Positions 1-6,306 of a stretch of 10,280 nt of DNA are shown in pieces. Below the pieces are notes generated by a model. It saw only the letters and a program-made list of their open reading frames with translations, had not been told where the DNA came from and searched no databases. Positions within the stretch are counted from its first letter, which is position 1; every line of letters starts with the position of its first letter. The DNA comes from Actinomycetes bacterium (GTDB lineage: Bacteria > Actinomycetota > Actinomycetes > JAJYSQ01). The stretch lies in assembly GCA_021793495.1 (NCBI GenBank), contig JAJYSQ010000020.1, positions 1-10,280 of the forward strand. Direction: 5' to 3'. A program made the position numbers and the translations under genes.

Positions 1-1247
1 CCGCCCGTCCCGCTCGACCCGCCTCGGGCCCGCCGCCGGCTGAGCACCACCAGCCGGCGGTGCTGGCTGGGCTCCTCGGCGGGGCGGCCGCAGGCGGTGC
101 CGGGGTGCTGGGGACCACGGCGGTGGCGCTGCTCGCGTGGGCGAGCGCCGCCGACCCGGCGGCGTCGGCGGCGGGTGCCGTGCGAACGGGGCTGCTGATC
201 TGGCTGGCCGGTCTGCGGACCTCGTTCCGCCTCGGCCCGTCCGGCGGGCTGACCCTGGCCCCGTTGGGCCTGACCCTGTTGCTCGGCGGGCTGCTGCTGG
301 CCGGTGGCCGGTGGGCGGCGCGGCGGGCCCGGATGTCGCGTCGAGGGTCCGGTCGCCGGTTGGTCGGTGGCCTGGTCGCCGGCCATGTCGTGGTTGCCGT
401 GGCGGTGCTGGGCACCGCGGGGCTGCTGTCGTCCGGCCATGACCCGATCCGTCCGGACCCCGGCCCGGCGCTGCTCGGGGCCGGGACGCTCGCGCTGGCT
501 GCCGGCACGGCGGTGGCTTCCCGGGTCACCGGCGCCGGGTCCGCGTGGTGGTCGCGCCTGCCTCGACCCTGGCGGGCGCAGCTGGTCGGGGCCGGCACCG
601 TGGTGCTGGTGGTGCTCGCGGGGAGCGCGCTGCTCCTGGCTGGCTTGCTGGTCGGCCACCTGCCGACGGTGGCCGGCGCGGCGCACCGGCTGGCACCGGG
701 GGTCGTCGGCGGAGCGGTGCTGCTGGTGCTTCAGGTGGCGCTCGCCCCCAACGCGGTGATGTTCGTCGCGTCCGTGGCCCTCGGACCCGGTTTCGCCCTC
801 GGGGTCGACAGCCACGTGGGGGCCGACGGCGTCCACCTCGGGGCGCTGCCTGGCCTGCCGCTCCTCGCGCTGGCCCCGACGGGACACCAGCTGCCAGCCG
901 TCGCGCTCGCGCTGCTCGGGCTGCCGCTGGTGGCCGGCGTGGTCGCTGGGGTGCTGGTGACCCGGCGCAGCCCCACCCTGACGCTCGAGCAGGCCGGACT
1001 TGCGGGCCTGGGGGCCGGGTTGGGAGGTGCCGTGGGGCTGACCGTGCTCGCCGTCTTGGCTGGGGGCTCGCTCGGCCGGATGGCCACGATCGGGCCGGTC
1101 GGGTGGCAGGTCGGGGTGGCCGCCGGCCTGGAGATCGGGGTGTCGGCGGCGGTGGCCGCCGGCCTGGCCCACCTGGTGCTGGCTCACCGGGCGTCGCCCG
1201 GGGCCCGGGGGACGGTCACCGAGCCGGCACGCCCACCTTCTGGGTGA
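1..1247 (+). CDS. perM: DUF6350 / PerM-type cell-division membrane protein, probably 5'-partial
   Basis: This is a polytopic inner-membrane protein of the DUF6350 family, which includes Mycobacterium tuberculosis PerM (Rv0955), linked to cell division and persistence. Numbered from the GTG at position 60, it is about 395 residues of Ala/Leu/Gly/Val-rich hydrophobic segments (roughly 4-30, 41-52, 64-83, 102-124, 136-153, 175-199, 213-243, 263-300, 313-335 and 348-375). The family hallmark is visible as NAVMFVASVALGPGFALG (231-248), followed by LGALPGLPLLALAPTG (260-275). The frame is open upstream to the window edge, with a Pro-rich stretch and no other ATG, GTG or TTG. The GTG at 60 has no properly spaced Shine-Dalgarno sequence, so the true start probably lies outside the window. 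The purN-purH neighbours match the Rv0955-Rv0956-Rv0957 order I recall from M. tuberculosis. The last 32 bp overlap the convergent gene on the other strand. The molecular function is not established by the sequence. Confidence 0.85.
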   Translation, partial: ARPARPASGPPPAEHHQPAVLAGLLGGAAAGGAGVLGTTAVALLAWASAADPAASAAGAVRTGLLIWLAGLRTSFRLGPSGGLTLAPLGLTLLLGGLLLAGGRWAARRARMSRRGSGRRLVGGLVAGHVVVAVAVLGTAGLLSSGHDPIRPDPGPALLGAGTLALAAGTAVASRVTGAGSAWWSRLPRPWRAQLVGAGTVVLVVLAGSALLLAGLLVGHLPTVAGAAHRLAPGVVGGAVLLVLQVALAPNAVMFVASVALGPGFALGVDSHVGADGVHLGALPGLPLLALAPTGHQLPAVALALLGLPLVAGVVAGVLVTRRSPTLTLEQAGLAGLGAGLGGAVGLTVLAVLAGGSLGRMATIGPVGWQVGVAAGLEIGVSAAVAAGLAHLVLAHRASPGARGTVTEPARPPSG

Positions 1248-1776
1248 TCGCGTCGCGCAACGCGGTCTGGCAGGCGCGCTGCGCGTCGACCGTGTTCGCC
1301 CCCGACAGGCAGTGCTGGTAGACCGTGATCTCGGTGTGGAACGCGGCGACGAACGCCAGCAGGATCCCGCCGAGCAGGGTGACCGTCCCACCGGCCACCA
1401 CGGCGAGCAACGCTCCGGGAGCGCGACCCTGGTGGCGGGAGGCGCGCCGCAGGGTGCGTACGCCCAGGACGACGGCGGCGATGCTCAGCACGAGCCCGAA
1501 GAAGCCCCAGGGGTACAGCAGGAGGATGCCCAGGGCGCCGACCGCGGCCAGGCCGACCGCCCGCCATCCGCCGTGCTCCGCCGGTCTCGGCCCACCGCCT
1601 GACCCCCAGCCGGACGGTGGCCCGCTGCGGTCCCGGCTGTCGAACGCCGTGGGGTCCGGCGGCGGCAGCGGACCCCCGCCGTCGTGCTGGGAAGCGTGGG
1701 GAGGGTGCGAGGCATCCGACGGGAAGGCTCGGGGAGAACCGCCGGAGTCCGGGGGCGGGGCGTACGGGTCGTTCAC
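1216..1776 (-). CDS. Small proline-rich, two-segment membrane protein (DUF4190-like)
   Basis: The product is 186 residues long. Residues 1-70 are a low-complexity, Pro/Gly/Ser-rich, presumably cytoplasmic tail. Two hydrophobic segments follow at about 74-105 and 120-146, joined by a basic linker (RTLRRASRHQGRAPG). A 40-residue C-terminal tail contains two cysteines (C156, C169), which could form a disulphide if the tail is outside. The pattern hydrophobic hairpin, RxLRRxxR linker, second hydrophobic segment is that of DUF4190-type small membrane proteins, but this is my pattern reading and no profile match was run. The GTG start is well supported: AGGAAGGA lies 5 nt upstream on the same strand. 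The gene is divergent from purN (47-bp gap) and overlaps the DUF6350 gene tail to tail. No enzymatic motif is visible and its function is unknown. Confidence 0.75.
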   Translation of the reverse strand: MNDPYAPPPDSGGSPRAFPSDASHPPHASQHDGGGPLPPPDPTAFDSRDRSGPPSGWGSGGGPRPAEHGGWRAVGLAAVGALGILLLYPWGFFGLVLSIAAVVLGVRTLRRASRHQGRAPGALLAVVAGGTVTLLGGILLAFVAAFHTEITVYQHCLSGANTVDAQRACQTALRDAITQKVGVPAR

Positions 1777-1806
1777 CGGTGTCCTTCCTGGGCGGCGGGG
1801 CCTACC

Positions 1807-1815
1807 CGATATCGT
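1807..1815. promoter_or_regulatory. Candidate bidirectional -10 in the purN / DUF4190-like gap
   Basis: The 8-bp palindrome CGATATCG (1807-1814) plus T1815 gives TATCGT on the + strand (1810-1815), a TAnnnT-type -10. It ends 8 nt before the purN GTG, so transcription would begin at or just before the start codon (leaderless). On the - strand the same bases read TATCGG, a weaker -10, which would start transcription near 1799. That leaves a leader of about 23 nt carrying the AGGAAGGA ribosome binding site of the divergent gene. No convincing -35 is visible for either direction. The assignment rests on motif and spacing only. Confidence 0.4.
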
Positions 1816-1823
1816 CTCCCACC

Positions 1824-2447
1824 GTGCCGGTCCCCGACGCCCGACCTGCCCGGCTGGTCATCCTGGCCTCGGGCTCGGGCACGCTGCTGCAGTCGTTGCT
1901 CGACGCCTGCGCTCAGCCAGCCTACGGGGCGCGGCTGGTCGCGGTGGGGGTCGATCGGGACACGACGCCGGTGGCCGCCCGGGCCGTACGGGCCGGGGTC
2001 CCGACGTTCGCCGTTCGGGTCGAGGACTACCCCGATCGGTGTGCCTGGGACCTCGCGCTGGCCGATGCGGTCGCCGACTTCCGGCCCGACCTGGTGGTCT
2101 GCGCCGGGTTCCTCAAGCTCGTCGGAGCGGCGTTCCTGGACCGGTTTCCCGGCCGGGTGCTCAACACGCACCCGGCGCTGCTGCCGGCCTTCCCGGGGAT
2201 GCATGCGGTCCGCGACGCGCTGGCCCACGGCGTGAAGATCACCGGGGCGACGTTGTTCGTCGTCGACACCGGCGTGGACACCGGTCCGATCATCGCGCAG
2301 CGGGCCGTCGAGGTCCTCGACGACGACGACGAGCAGCGCTTGCACGAGCGGATCAAGCAGGTCGAGCGGGGGATGCTCGTCGAGAACGTCGGGCGGATGG
2401 TCCGGGCCGGCTGGTCGGTCCATGACAGGAAGGTCGTGCTGCGATGA
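1824..2447 (+). CDS. purN: Phosphoribosylglycinamide formyltransferase (GAR transformylase)
   Basis: PurN transfers the formyl group of 10-formyl-THF to GAR in step 3 of purine synthesis, in the cytosol. The product is 207 residues, close to the usual length. It has the phosphate-binding N-terminus [16 protein letters not shown] (11-26) and the catalytic Asn and His in [15 protein letters not shown] (N114, H116; equivalent to E. coli N106/H108). The catalytic Asp is D152 in GVDTGP (E. coli D144). The position matching E. coli His137 is Phe145 here (GATLFVVD), an unusual substitution. I chose the GTG at 1824 because homology begins a few residues later and a TATCGT -10 ends 8 nt upstream. There is no Shine-Dalgarno sequence, so the mRNA is probably leaderless. 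The frame stays open further upstream, but that stretch runs antisense to the divergent gene. The stop codon overlaps the purH start (ATGA), indicating translational coupling. Confidence 0.93.
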   Translation: MPVPDARPARLVILASGSGTLLQSLLDACAQPAYGARLVAVGVDRDTTPVAARAVRAGVPTFAVRVEDYPDRCAWDLALADAVADFRPDLVVCAGFLKLVGAAFLDRFPGRVLNTHPALLPAFPGMHAVRDALAHGVKITGATLFVVDTGVDTGPIIAQRAVEVLDDDDEQRLHERIKQVERGMLVENVGRMVRAGWSVHDRKVVLR

Positions 2448-4057
2448 CCTCGCAGATCCCCGTCGTCACCGAGACGGACCGGCACCCGTTGCGTCGCGCG
2501 CTGATCAGCGTGTACGACAAGACCGGCCTGCCGGAGCTCGCTCGCGGCCTGCGCGAGGCGGGCGTGGAGATCGTCTCGACCGGTTCGACCGCGGCCCAGA
2601 TCGCGCGGGCGGGCGTGCCGGTCACCGAGGTGGCGGTGCTCACCGGGTTCGGTGAGTGCCTCGACGGTCGGGTGAAGACCCTGCACCCGGGGGTGCACGC
2701 CGGGATCCTGGCGGACACCAGGAGGGCCGAGCACCGCCAGCAGCTGGTCGAGCTGGGCATCGAGCCGTTCGACCTGGTGGTGGTCAACCTCTACCCGTTC
2801 GAGGCGACGGTGGCCGCTGGTGCCGGCCCCGACGAGTGTGTCGAGCAGATCGACATCGGCGGGCCAGCCATGGTCCGGGCCGCGGCGAAGAACCATGCGA
2901 ACGTGGCGGTGGTCGTCTCCCCCGACCGGTATGCCCAGGTGCTGGCCGCCACGACGACCGGCGGGTTCACCCTGGTCGAGCGCTCCCGACTGGCCGCCGA
3001 GGCATTCGCGCACACCGCCACCTACGACGTGGCCGTGGCCTCCTGGATGGGCGACGTCCTGGCCCCCAGCGACTCCGGCTCCGGCCTGCCCGACTGGATG
3101 GGCGCGACCTGGTCGCGCGCGGCGGTGCTGCGGTACGGGGAGAACCCGCACCAGCGGGCCGCGCTCTACCGTGACCGCGTGGCGCCTCGGCCGGCCGACG
3201 GCGGGCCGGTCCCTGCGGGGGTGGCCGGCGCCGAGCAGCTGCACGGCAAGGAGATGTCCTACAACAACTATGTCGACGCCGATGCGGCCTGGCGGGCCGC
3301 GTACGACTTCACCGAGCCGGCCGTGGCGATCATCAAGCACGCGAACCCGTGCGGGATCGCGACCGGCGTCGACGTCGCGCAGGCGCACCGCAAGGCGCAC
3401 GCCTGCGATCCGGTCAGTGCCTACGGCGGGGTCATCGCCAGCAACCGCCCGGTCAGTGTCGCGATGGCCCGCCAGGTCGCCGAGATCTTCACCGAGGTGG
3501 TGCTCGCGCCCGGGTTCGACCCGCAGGCGCTGGAGGTGCTCGGGGCGAAGAAGAACCTGAGGCTGCTTCGGGTCGTTCCCGGTCCGCGTCACGGGCTGGC
3601 CACGCGGGCCATCTCCGGCGGGGTGCTGCGCCAGGAGCTCGACGCCGTGGATGCGCCCGGCGACGACCCGGCGTCCTGGTCGCTGGTCACCGGCGAGCCG
3701 GTGGATGCCGCGACGCTGGCCGATCTGGAGCTCGCCTGGCGAGCGGCACGGTCGGTGAAGTCCAACGCGATCGTGCTGGTCACCGACCGGGCGACCGTCG
3801 GGGTGGGGATGGGTCAGGTCAACCGGGTCGATGCGGCACGGCTGGCGGTCGGGCGGGCCGGGTCACGCTCGGCCGGTGCGGTGGCGGCCTCGGATGCGTA
3901 CTTCCCGTTCCCGGACGGGCTGGAGGTGCTCCTGGCCGCTGGCGTACGGGCGGTCGTCCAGCCCGGTGGCTCGGTGCGTGACGCCGAGGTGCAGGCCGCC
4001 GCGCGTGCTGCCGGGGTCCCGATGTACCTCACCGGTACCCGTCACTTCGCCCACTGA
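2444..4057 (+). CDS. purH: Bifunctional AICAR formyltransferase / IMP cyclohydrolase
   Basis: PurH carries out the last two steps of IMP synthesis: formylation of AICAR with 10-formyl-THF, then ring closure. The 537-residue product has the normal full length. The N-terminal IMP cyclohydrolase (MGS-like) domain starts at about residue 17, with [11 protein letters not shown] (19-29), STGST (45-49), [16 protein letters not shown] (74-89) and the NLYPF motif (115-119). The C-terminal transformylase domain has LRYGENPHQ (229-237), [11 protein letters not shown] (265-275), the catalytic Lys-His pair in [10 protein letters not shown] (K298, H299), SDAYFPF (483-489), and a C-terminus ending GTRHFAH. 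The ATG overlaps the purN stop by 4 bp. An AGGAAGG ribosome binding site lies inside purN about 10 nt upstream, so purN and purH are clearly one transcript. No frameshift or loss of key residues is seen. Confidence 0.97.
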   Translation: MTSQIPVVTETDRHPLRRALISVYDKTGLPELARGLREAGVEIVSTGSTAAQIARAGVPVTEVAVLTGFGECLDGRVKTLHPGVHAGILADTRRAEHRQQLVELGIEPFDLVVVNLYPFEATVAAGAGPDECVEQIDIGGPAMVRAAAKNHANVAVVVSPDRYAQVLAATTTGGFTLVERSRLAAEAFAHTATYDVAVASWMGDVLAPSDSGSGLPDWMGATWSRAAVLRYGENPHQRAALYRDRVAPRPADGGPVPAGVAGAEQLHGKEMSYNNYVDADAAWRAAYDFTEPAVAIIKHANPCGIATGVDVAQAHRKAHACDPVSAYGGVIASNRPVSVAMARQVAEIFTEVVLAPGFDPQALEVLGAKKNLRLLRVVPGPRHGLATRAISGGVLRQELDAVDAPGDDPASWSLVTGEPVDAATLADLELAWRAARSVKSNAIVLVTDRATVGVGMGQVNRVDAARLAVGRAGSRSAGAVAASDAYFPFPDGLEVLLAAGVRAVVQPGGSVRDAEVQAAARAAGVPMYLTGTRHFAH

Positions 4058-4094
4058 CGGGTCGGGCCGTGTCGGGTCGATCCGGGACGGGTGA

Positions 4095-4100
4095 CAGACT
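4095..4100 (+). promoter_or_regulatory. Weak candidate -10 for leaderless folD
   Basis: CAGACT (4095-4100) is one base off TAnnnT. It ends 7 nt before the folD GTG at 4108, the spacing expected if transcription starts on the start codon. The 50-bp purH-folD gap contains no TA dinucleotide and no Shine-Dalgarno sequence close to the GTG. Either folD has this weak leaderless promoter or it is read through from purNH and initiates without a strong ribosome binding site. Confidence 0.28.
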
Positions 4101-4107
4101 CGGGTGC

Positions 4108-4959
4108 GTGAGCGCGCGCATCCTGGACGGCAAGGCCACCGCGGCCGTCATCAAGTCGGAGCTGGCGACGAGGGTCACGGCGCTGCGGACGCGCGGTGTC
4201 GTACCCGGGCTGGGCACCGTGCTGGTCGGTGACGACCCGGGCAGCCGTTCCTACGTGTCCGGCAAGCACCGTGACTGCACCGAGGTCGGTCTGACCAGCA
4301 TCCGCCGAGACCTGCCGGGGACCGTCTCCCAGTCCCAGGTCGAGCAGGTCGTCGCCGAGCTGAACGCCGACCCGACGTGCACCGGGTTCATCGTCCAGCT
4401 GCCGCTGCCGCCGGGGATGGACACCAACCGGGTCCTCGGACTTGTCGACCCTGCCAAGGATGCCGACGGGTTGCACCCGGTCAATCTCGGTCGGCTGGTG
4501 CTCGGTGAGCCGGCTGCGCTGCCGTGCACCCCCCGCGGGATCGTGACGCTCCTGGGGCGGTACGGAGTCACGCTCAACGGCGCCGAGGTGGTGGTGGTCG
4601 GTCGCGGAGTGACCGTCGGTCGCCCGCTCGGTCTGCTGCTGACCCGGCGCACGGAGAACTCGACGGTCACCTGCTGCCACACCGGGACCCGCGACCTCCG
4701 GGCGCACACCCGGGCCGCGGACATCGTGGTGATGGCCGCCGGCGTGCCCGGCCTGCTGACCGCCGACATGGTCCGCCCGGGCGCGGTGGTCGTCGATGTG
4801 GGGATCACCCGTACCGCCGCCGGCCTGGCCGGTGATGTCGACCCCTCGGTCCGCGAGGTCGCCGGATGGCTGGCCCCGGTCCCGGGAGGGGTGGGGCCGA
4901 TGACCCGCGCGATGCTGTTGACCAACGTGGTCGAAGCAGCCGAGGCCGCGGCCCGCTGA
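4108..4959 (+). CDS. folD: Bifunctional methylene-THF dehydrogenase / methenyl-THF cyclohydrolase
   Basis: FolD interconverts 5,10-methylene-THF, methenyl-THF and 10-formyl-THF (NADP-dependent dehydrogenase plus cyclohydrolase) and so supplies the formyl donor for PurN and PurH just upstream. The 283-residue product is of normal length. Motifs are SRSYVSGK (47-53/54 region; Tyr49 and catalytic Lys53), [12 protein letters not shown] (94-105), [10 protein letters not shown] (117-126), the Rossmann motif [11 protein letters not shown] (165-175) that binds NADP, and [10 protein letters not shown] (257-266). GRGVTVGRP in place of the textbook GRSxxVGxP is common in actinobacteria as far as I recall. 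I chose the GTG at 4108 because homology (ARILDGKA) begins right after it; an upstream extension to 4069 is possible but adds residues lacking family likeness. The gene is convergent with the ferritin/CCC1 gene, 25 bp away. Confidence 0.95.
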   Translation: MSARILDGKATAAVIKSELATRVTALRTRGVVPGLGTVLVGDDPGSRSYVSGKHRDCTEVGLTSIRRDLPGTVSQSQVEQVVAELNADPTCTGFIVQLPLPPGMDTNRVLGLVDPAKDADGLHPVNLGRLVLGEPAALPCTPRGIVTLLGRYGVTLNGAEVVVVGRGVTVGRPLGLLLTRRTENSTVTCCHTGTRDLRAHTRAADIVVMAAGVPGLLTADMVRPGAVVVDVGITRTAAGLAGDVDPSVREVAGWLAPVPGGVGPMTRAMLLTNVVEAAEAAAR

Positions 4960-4960
4960 A

Positions 4961-4984
4961 CCGACGGCCGGCGTGCCCGGTCGG
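4961..4984. terminator. Possible bidirectional hairpin between convergent folD and ferritin/CCC1 genes
   Basis: CCGAC (4961-4965) can pair with GTCGG (4980-4984), and GGC with GCC inside it after a 2-nt bulge. This fills almost the whole 25-bp gap. The stem is short, there is no T-tract on either side, and GC-rich DNA forms such stems easily by chance. The position between two convergent stop codons is the main argument for it. Confidence 0.25.
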
Positions 4985-6187
4985 CTACGAGGCTCCGGAC
5001 ACCCCGATCAGCGCGCCGATCAGGTAGGTGGCCGAGGCGGCCAACCCGCCGACCAGCAGCTGTCGGGCCGCGGACCGCCACGGCGCCCGCCCGCCCAGGA
5101 CACCCACCCCGACGCCCACCGCCAGCAGCGCGGCCACCGCCAGGCCGATCGCCAGGATCAGCGCGGTACGCCCGGAGGCGACCAGGTACGGCAGCACGAC
5201 GACGAAGGCTCCGAGGGCGAACGCCAGGAAGCTCGACGCCGCAGCACCCCACGGCGAGCCGAGGTCCTCCGGGTCCAGCCCCAGCTCCTCGCGGGCCAAG
5301 GTGTTCAACGCCACGTCAGGGTCGGTCATGATCCGGTCGGCCAACCGCTCCGCCTCGTCGCGCGGCAGCCCCTTGGCCCGGTAGATCAGGACGAGCTCGG
5401 CCCGCTCCTCCTCCGGTTTCTCCTCCAGCTCGCGGCGCTCCAGATCGATCTCACGCTCGTACATCTCCTTCTGGCTGGCGATGGAGACGTACTCGCCGGC
5501 GGCCATCGAGAAGGAGCCGGCCATCAGCCCGGCCAGCCCGGCGAACAGCACGGTGCGGGTGCCCACGCCGGAGCCGGCGAAGCCCATCACCAGCGCGGTG
5601 TTGCTGACCAGCCCGTCGCTGACCCCGAACACGGCGGCGCGCACCGATCCGGATCGGTCGGCGCGGTGCCAGGGCTCCCGAGCCGCGATGGCCGCCGCTC
5701 CACGCAGCTGCTCGGTATCGTCGCGGATCGTGCCGTCGACGATCGAGGACAGGACCTGGGCGTGGCCGCGCTCGTCGGCAGCCATCGTGGCGGTGGCGTC
5801 CGGGTCCTGGTCGTACGTCCCGGCATCGGCGCGTTCGGCCCGCTCGACGACGGGCAGGACACGGCGCAGCCCCAAGCGCTGGGCCGCCTGGCCGAGCACC
5901 CGGGTCCGCAGCTGGGCGCGGAACCTCGCCGGGTCGGGGACCGGTTCGCCGAGCTCGCGCAGCTTGTCCTCCCAGTGGGCGGCGTGCCCCAGCTCGACGT
6001 CGACCAGCTCCAGCAGGGCGTCGCGCTGCTCGCCGGTGGCGCTGCCGGCCAACCGTCGGTAGAGCTCGGCGGCCTGCCGTTCGGCGGCCAGGTGCTCGCG
6101 AAACCGGGCTGCCCGAGACCGGCGAGAGCCCGGGGAGGGGGCCGGTCCGGTCGAGGCAGGGGGCGGGGGCGGGGTCGGGCTTGGCAT
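4985..6187 (-). CDS. Ferritin-like (rubrerythrin-type) domain fused to CCC1/VIT1 iron transporter, MbfA-type
   Basis: The 400-residue product combines two modules. After a Pro-rich tail (1-20), residues about 24-155 form a ferritin/rubrerythrin-like helical bundle with both ExxH diiron motifs intact: E65-L-G-H68 and E139-R-G-H142, plus E36 in AAERQAAELY. Residues about 180-400 are a CCC1/VIT1 transporter domain. This has FGVSDGLVSNTALVMGF (helix 1, about 187-203) and FSMAAGEYVS (helix 2 end), then an acidic, charged cytoplasmic loop (238-305) that binds metal in this family, then helices at about 314-336, 342-364 and 376-396. Proteins with this fusion (MbfA in Agrobacterium and Bradyrhizobium) export Fe(II) and protect against peroxide; I infer the same role, but manganese transport is also possible. 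The gene is divergent from the citrate synthase gene. Its ATG lies 6 nt after a -10, and a Fur-like palindrome covers the -35. Confidence 0.9.
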   Translation of the reverse strand: MPSPTPPPPPASTGPAPSPGSRRSRAARFREHLAAERQAAELYRRLAGSATGEQRDALLELVDVELGHAAHWEDKLRELGEPVPDPARFRAQLRTRVLGQAAQRLGLRRVLPVVERAERADAGTYDQDPDATATMAADERGHAQVLSSIVDGTIRDDTEQLRGAAAIAAREPWHRADRSGSVRAAVFGVSDGLVSNTALVMGFAGSGVGTRTVLFAGLAGLMAGSFSMAAGEYVSIASQKEMYEREIDLERRELEEKPEEERAELVLIYRAKGLPRDEAERLADRIMTDPDVALNTLAREELGLDPEDLGSPWGAAASSFLAFALGAFVVVLPYLVASGRTALILAIGLAVAALLAVGVGVGVLGGRAPWRSAARQLLVGGLAASATYLIGALIGVSGAS

Positions 6188-6193
6188 GGCCCC

Positions 6194-6221
6194 ACCCTAG
6201 CCACTTTCTGGAATGATTCAA
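6194..6221 (-). promoter_or_regulatory. Leaderless promoter of the ferritin/CCC1 gene
   Basis: On the - strand, TTGAAT (6221 to 6216) and TAGGGT (6199 to 6194) are separated by 16 nt, a good -35/-10 pair. The -10 ends 6 nt before the ATG at 6187, so transcription should begin on the A of the start codon. No separate ribosome binding site of normal spacing is present, in keeping with a leaderless mRNA. Confidence 0.6.
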
Positions 6222-6225
6222 GAAA
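6205..6225. promoter_or_regulatory. 21-bp near-perfect palindrome, candidate Fur/PerR-family operator
   Basis: The arms around the centre at 6215 match at 9 of 10 base pairs. Read on the - strand, the core is CTTGAATCATTCCAG, a 7-1-7 inverted repeat with one mismatch. The central AATnATT is shared with the PerR box (TTATAATnATTATAA). With a 1-nt offset, the repeat continues outward as CACT/AGTG. It is strikingly AT-rich for this genome and contains the -35 (TTGAAT) of the ferritin/CCC1 promoter, so a bound protein would block RNA polymerase. The target gene handles iron, which fits a Fur-superfamily regulator (FurA, PerR or CatR type). The palindrome and its position are seen; the identity of the regulator is inferred. 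Confidence 0.6.
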
Positions 6226-6261
6226 AGTGTGCCTCACTGGTCGACCCCTCCGTCCGGCGCT

Positions 6262-6277
6262 CCTACCGGCCGGTAGG
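6262..6277. promoter_or_regulatory. Perfect 16-bp palindrome overlapping the citrate synthase -10
   Basis: CCTACCGGCCGGTAGG is its own reverse complement over all 16 bases. Its right end supplies the first four bases of the TAGGGT -10 (6274-6279). It lies upstream of the expected transcription start (about 6286), so it would act as DNA, not as an RNA hairpin. The position suits a repressor operator. The shape recalls TetR-family sites, but no regulator gene is in the window. Confidence 0.45.
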
Positions 6278-6299
6278 GTGAGGCCACGACCTGAGGAGG
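6274..6299 (+). promoter_or_regulatory. -10 element and ribosome binding site of the citrate synthase gene
   Basis: TAGGGT (6274-6279) fits TAnnnT and predicts a start near 6286, giving a leader of about 20 nt. TGAGGAGG (6292-6299) is a strong Shine-Dalgarno sequence 7 nt before the ATG at 6307 and fixes that start. No good -35 is seen at the usual distance, suggesting an activated or weak promoter. Confidence 0.5.
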
Positions 6300-6306
6300 C
6301 CTGGGC

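Noticed and set aside
1617-1823. An N-terminal extension of PurN by about 69 residues, since the frame is open upstream.
   Set aside because: The extension is antisense to the divergent membrane-protein gene, has no family likeness, and the GTG at 1824 has a well-placed -10 and normal protein length.
2319-2330. Four GAC codons in a row in purN, a possible slippage tract.
   Set aside because: It is only four units and encodes an acidic stretch that is ordinary before the LHERIK segment in PurN; the frame continues normally.
6205-6225. The palindrome read as an IdeR/DmdR iron box or as a heat-shock-element-like TTCnnGAA array.
   Set aside because: It lacks the TTAGGTTAGGCTAACC-type IdeR/DmdR sequence, and nTTCn arrays are eukaryotic heat-shock-factor sites; the Fur/PerR-like AATnATT core is the better match.
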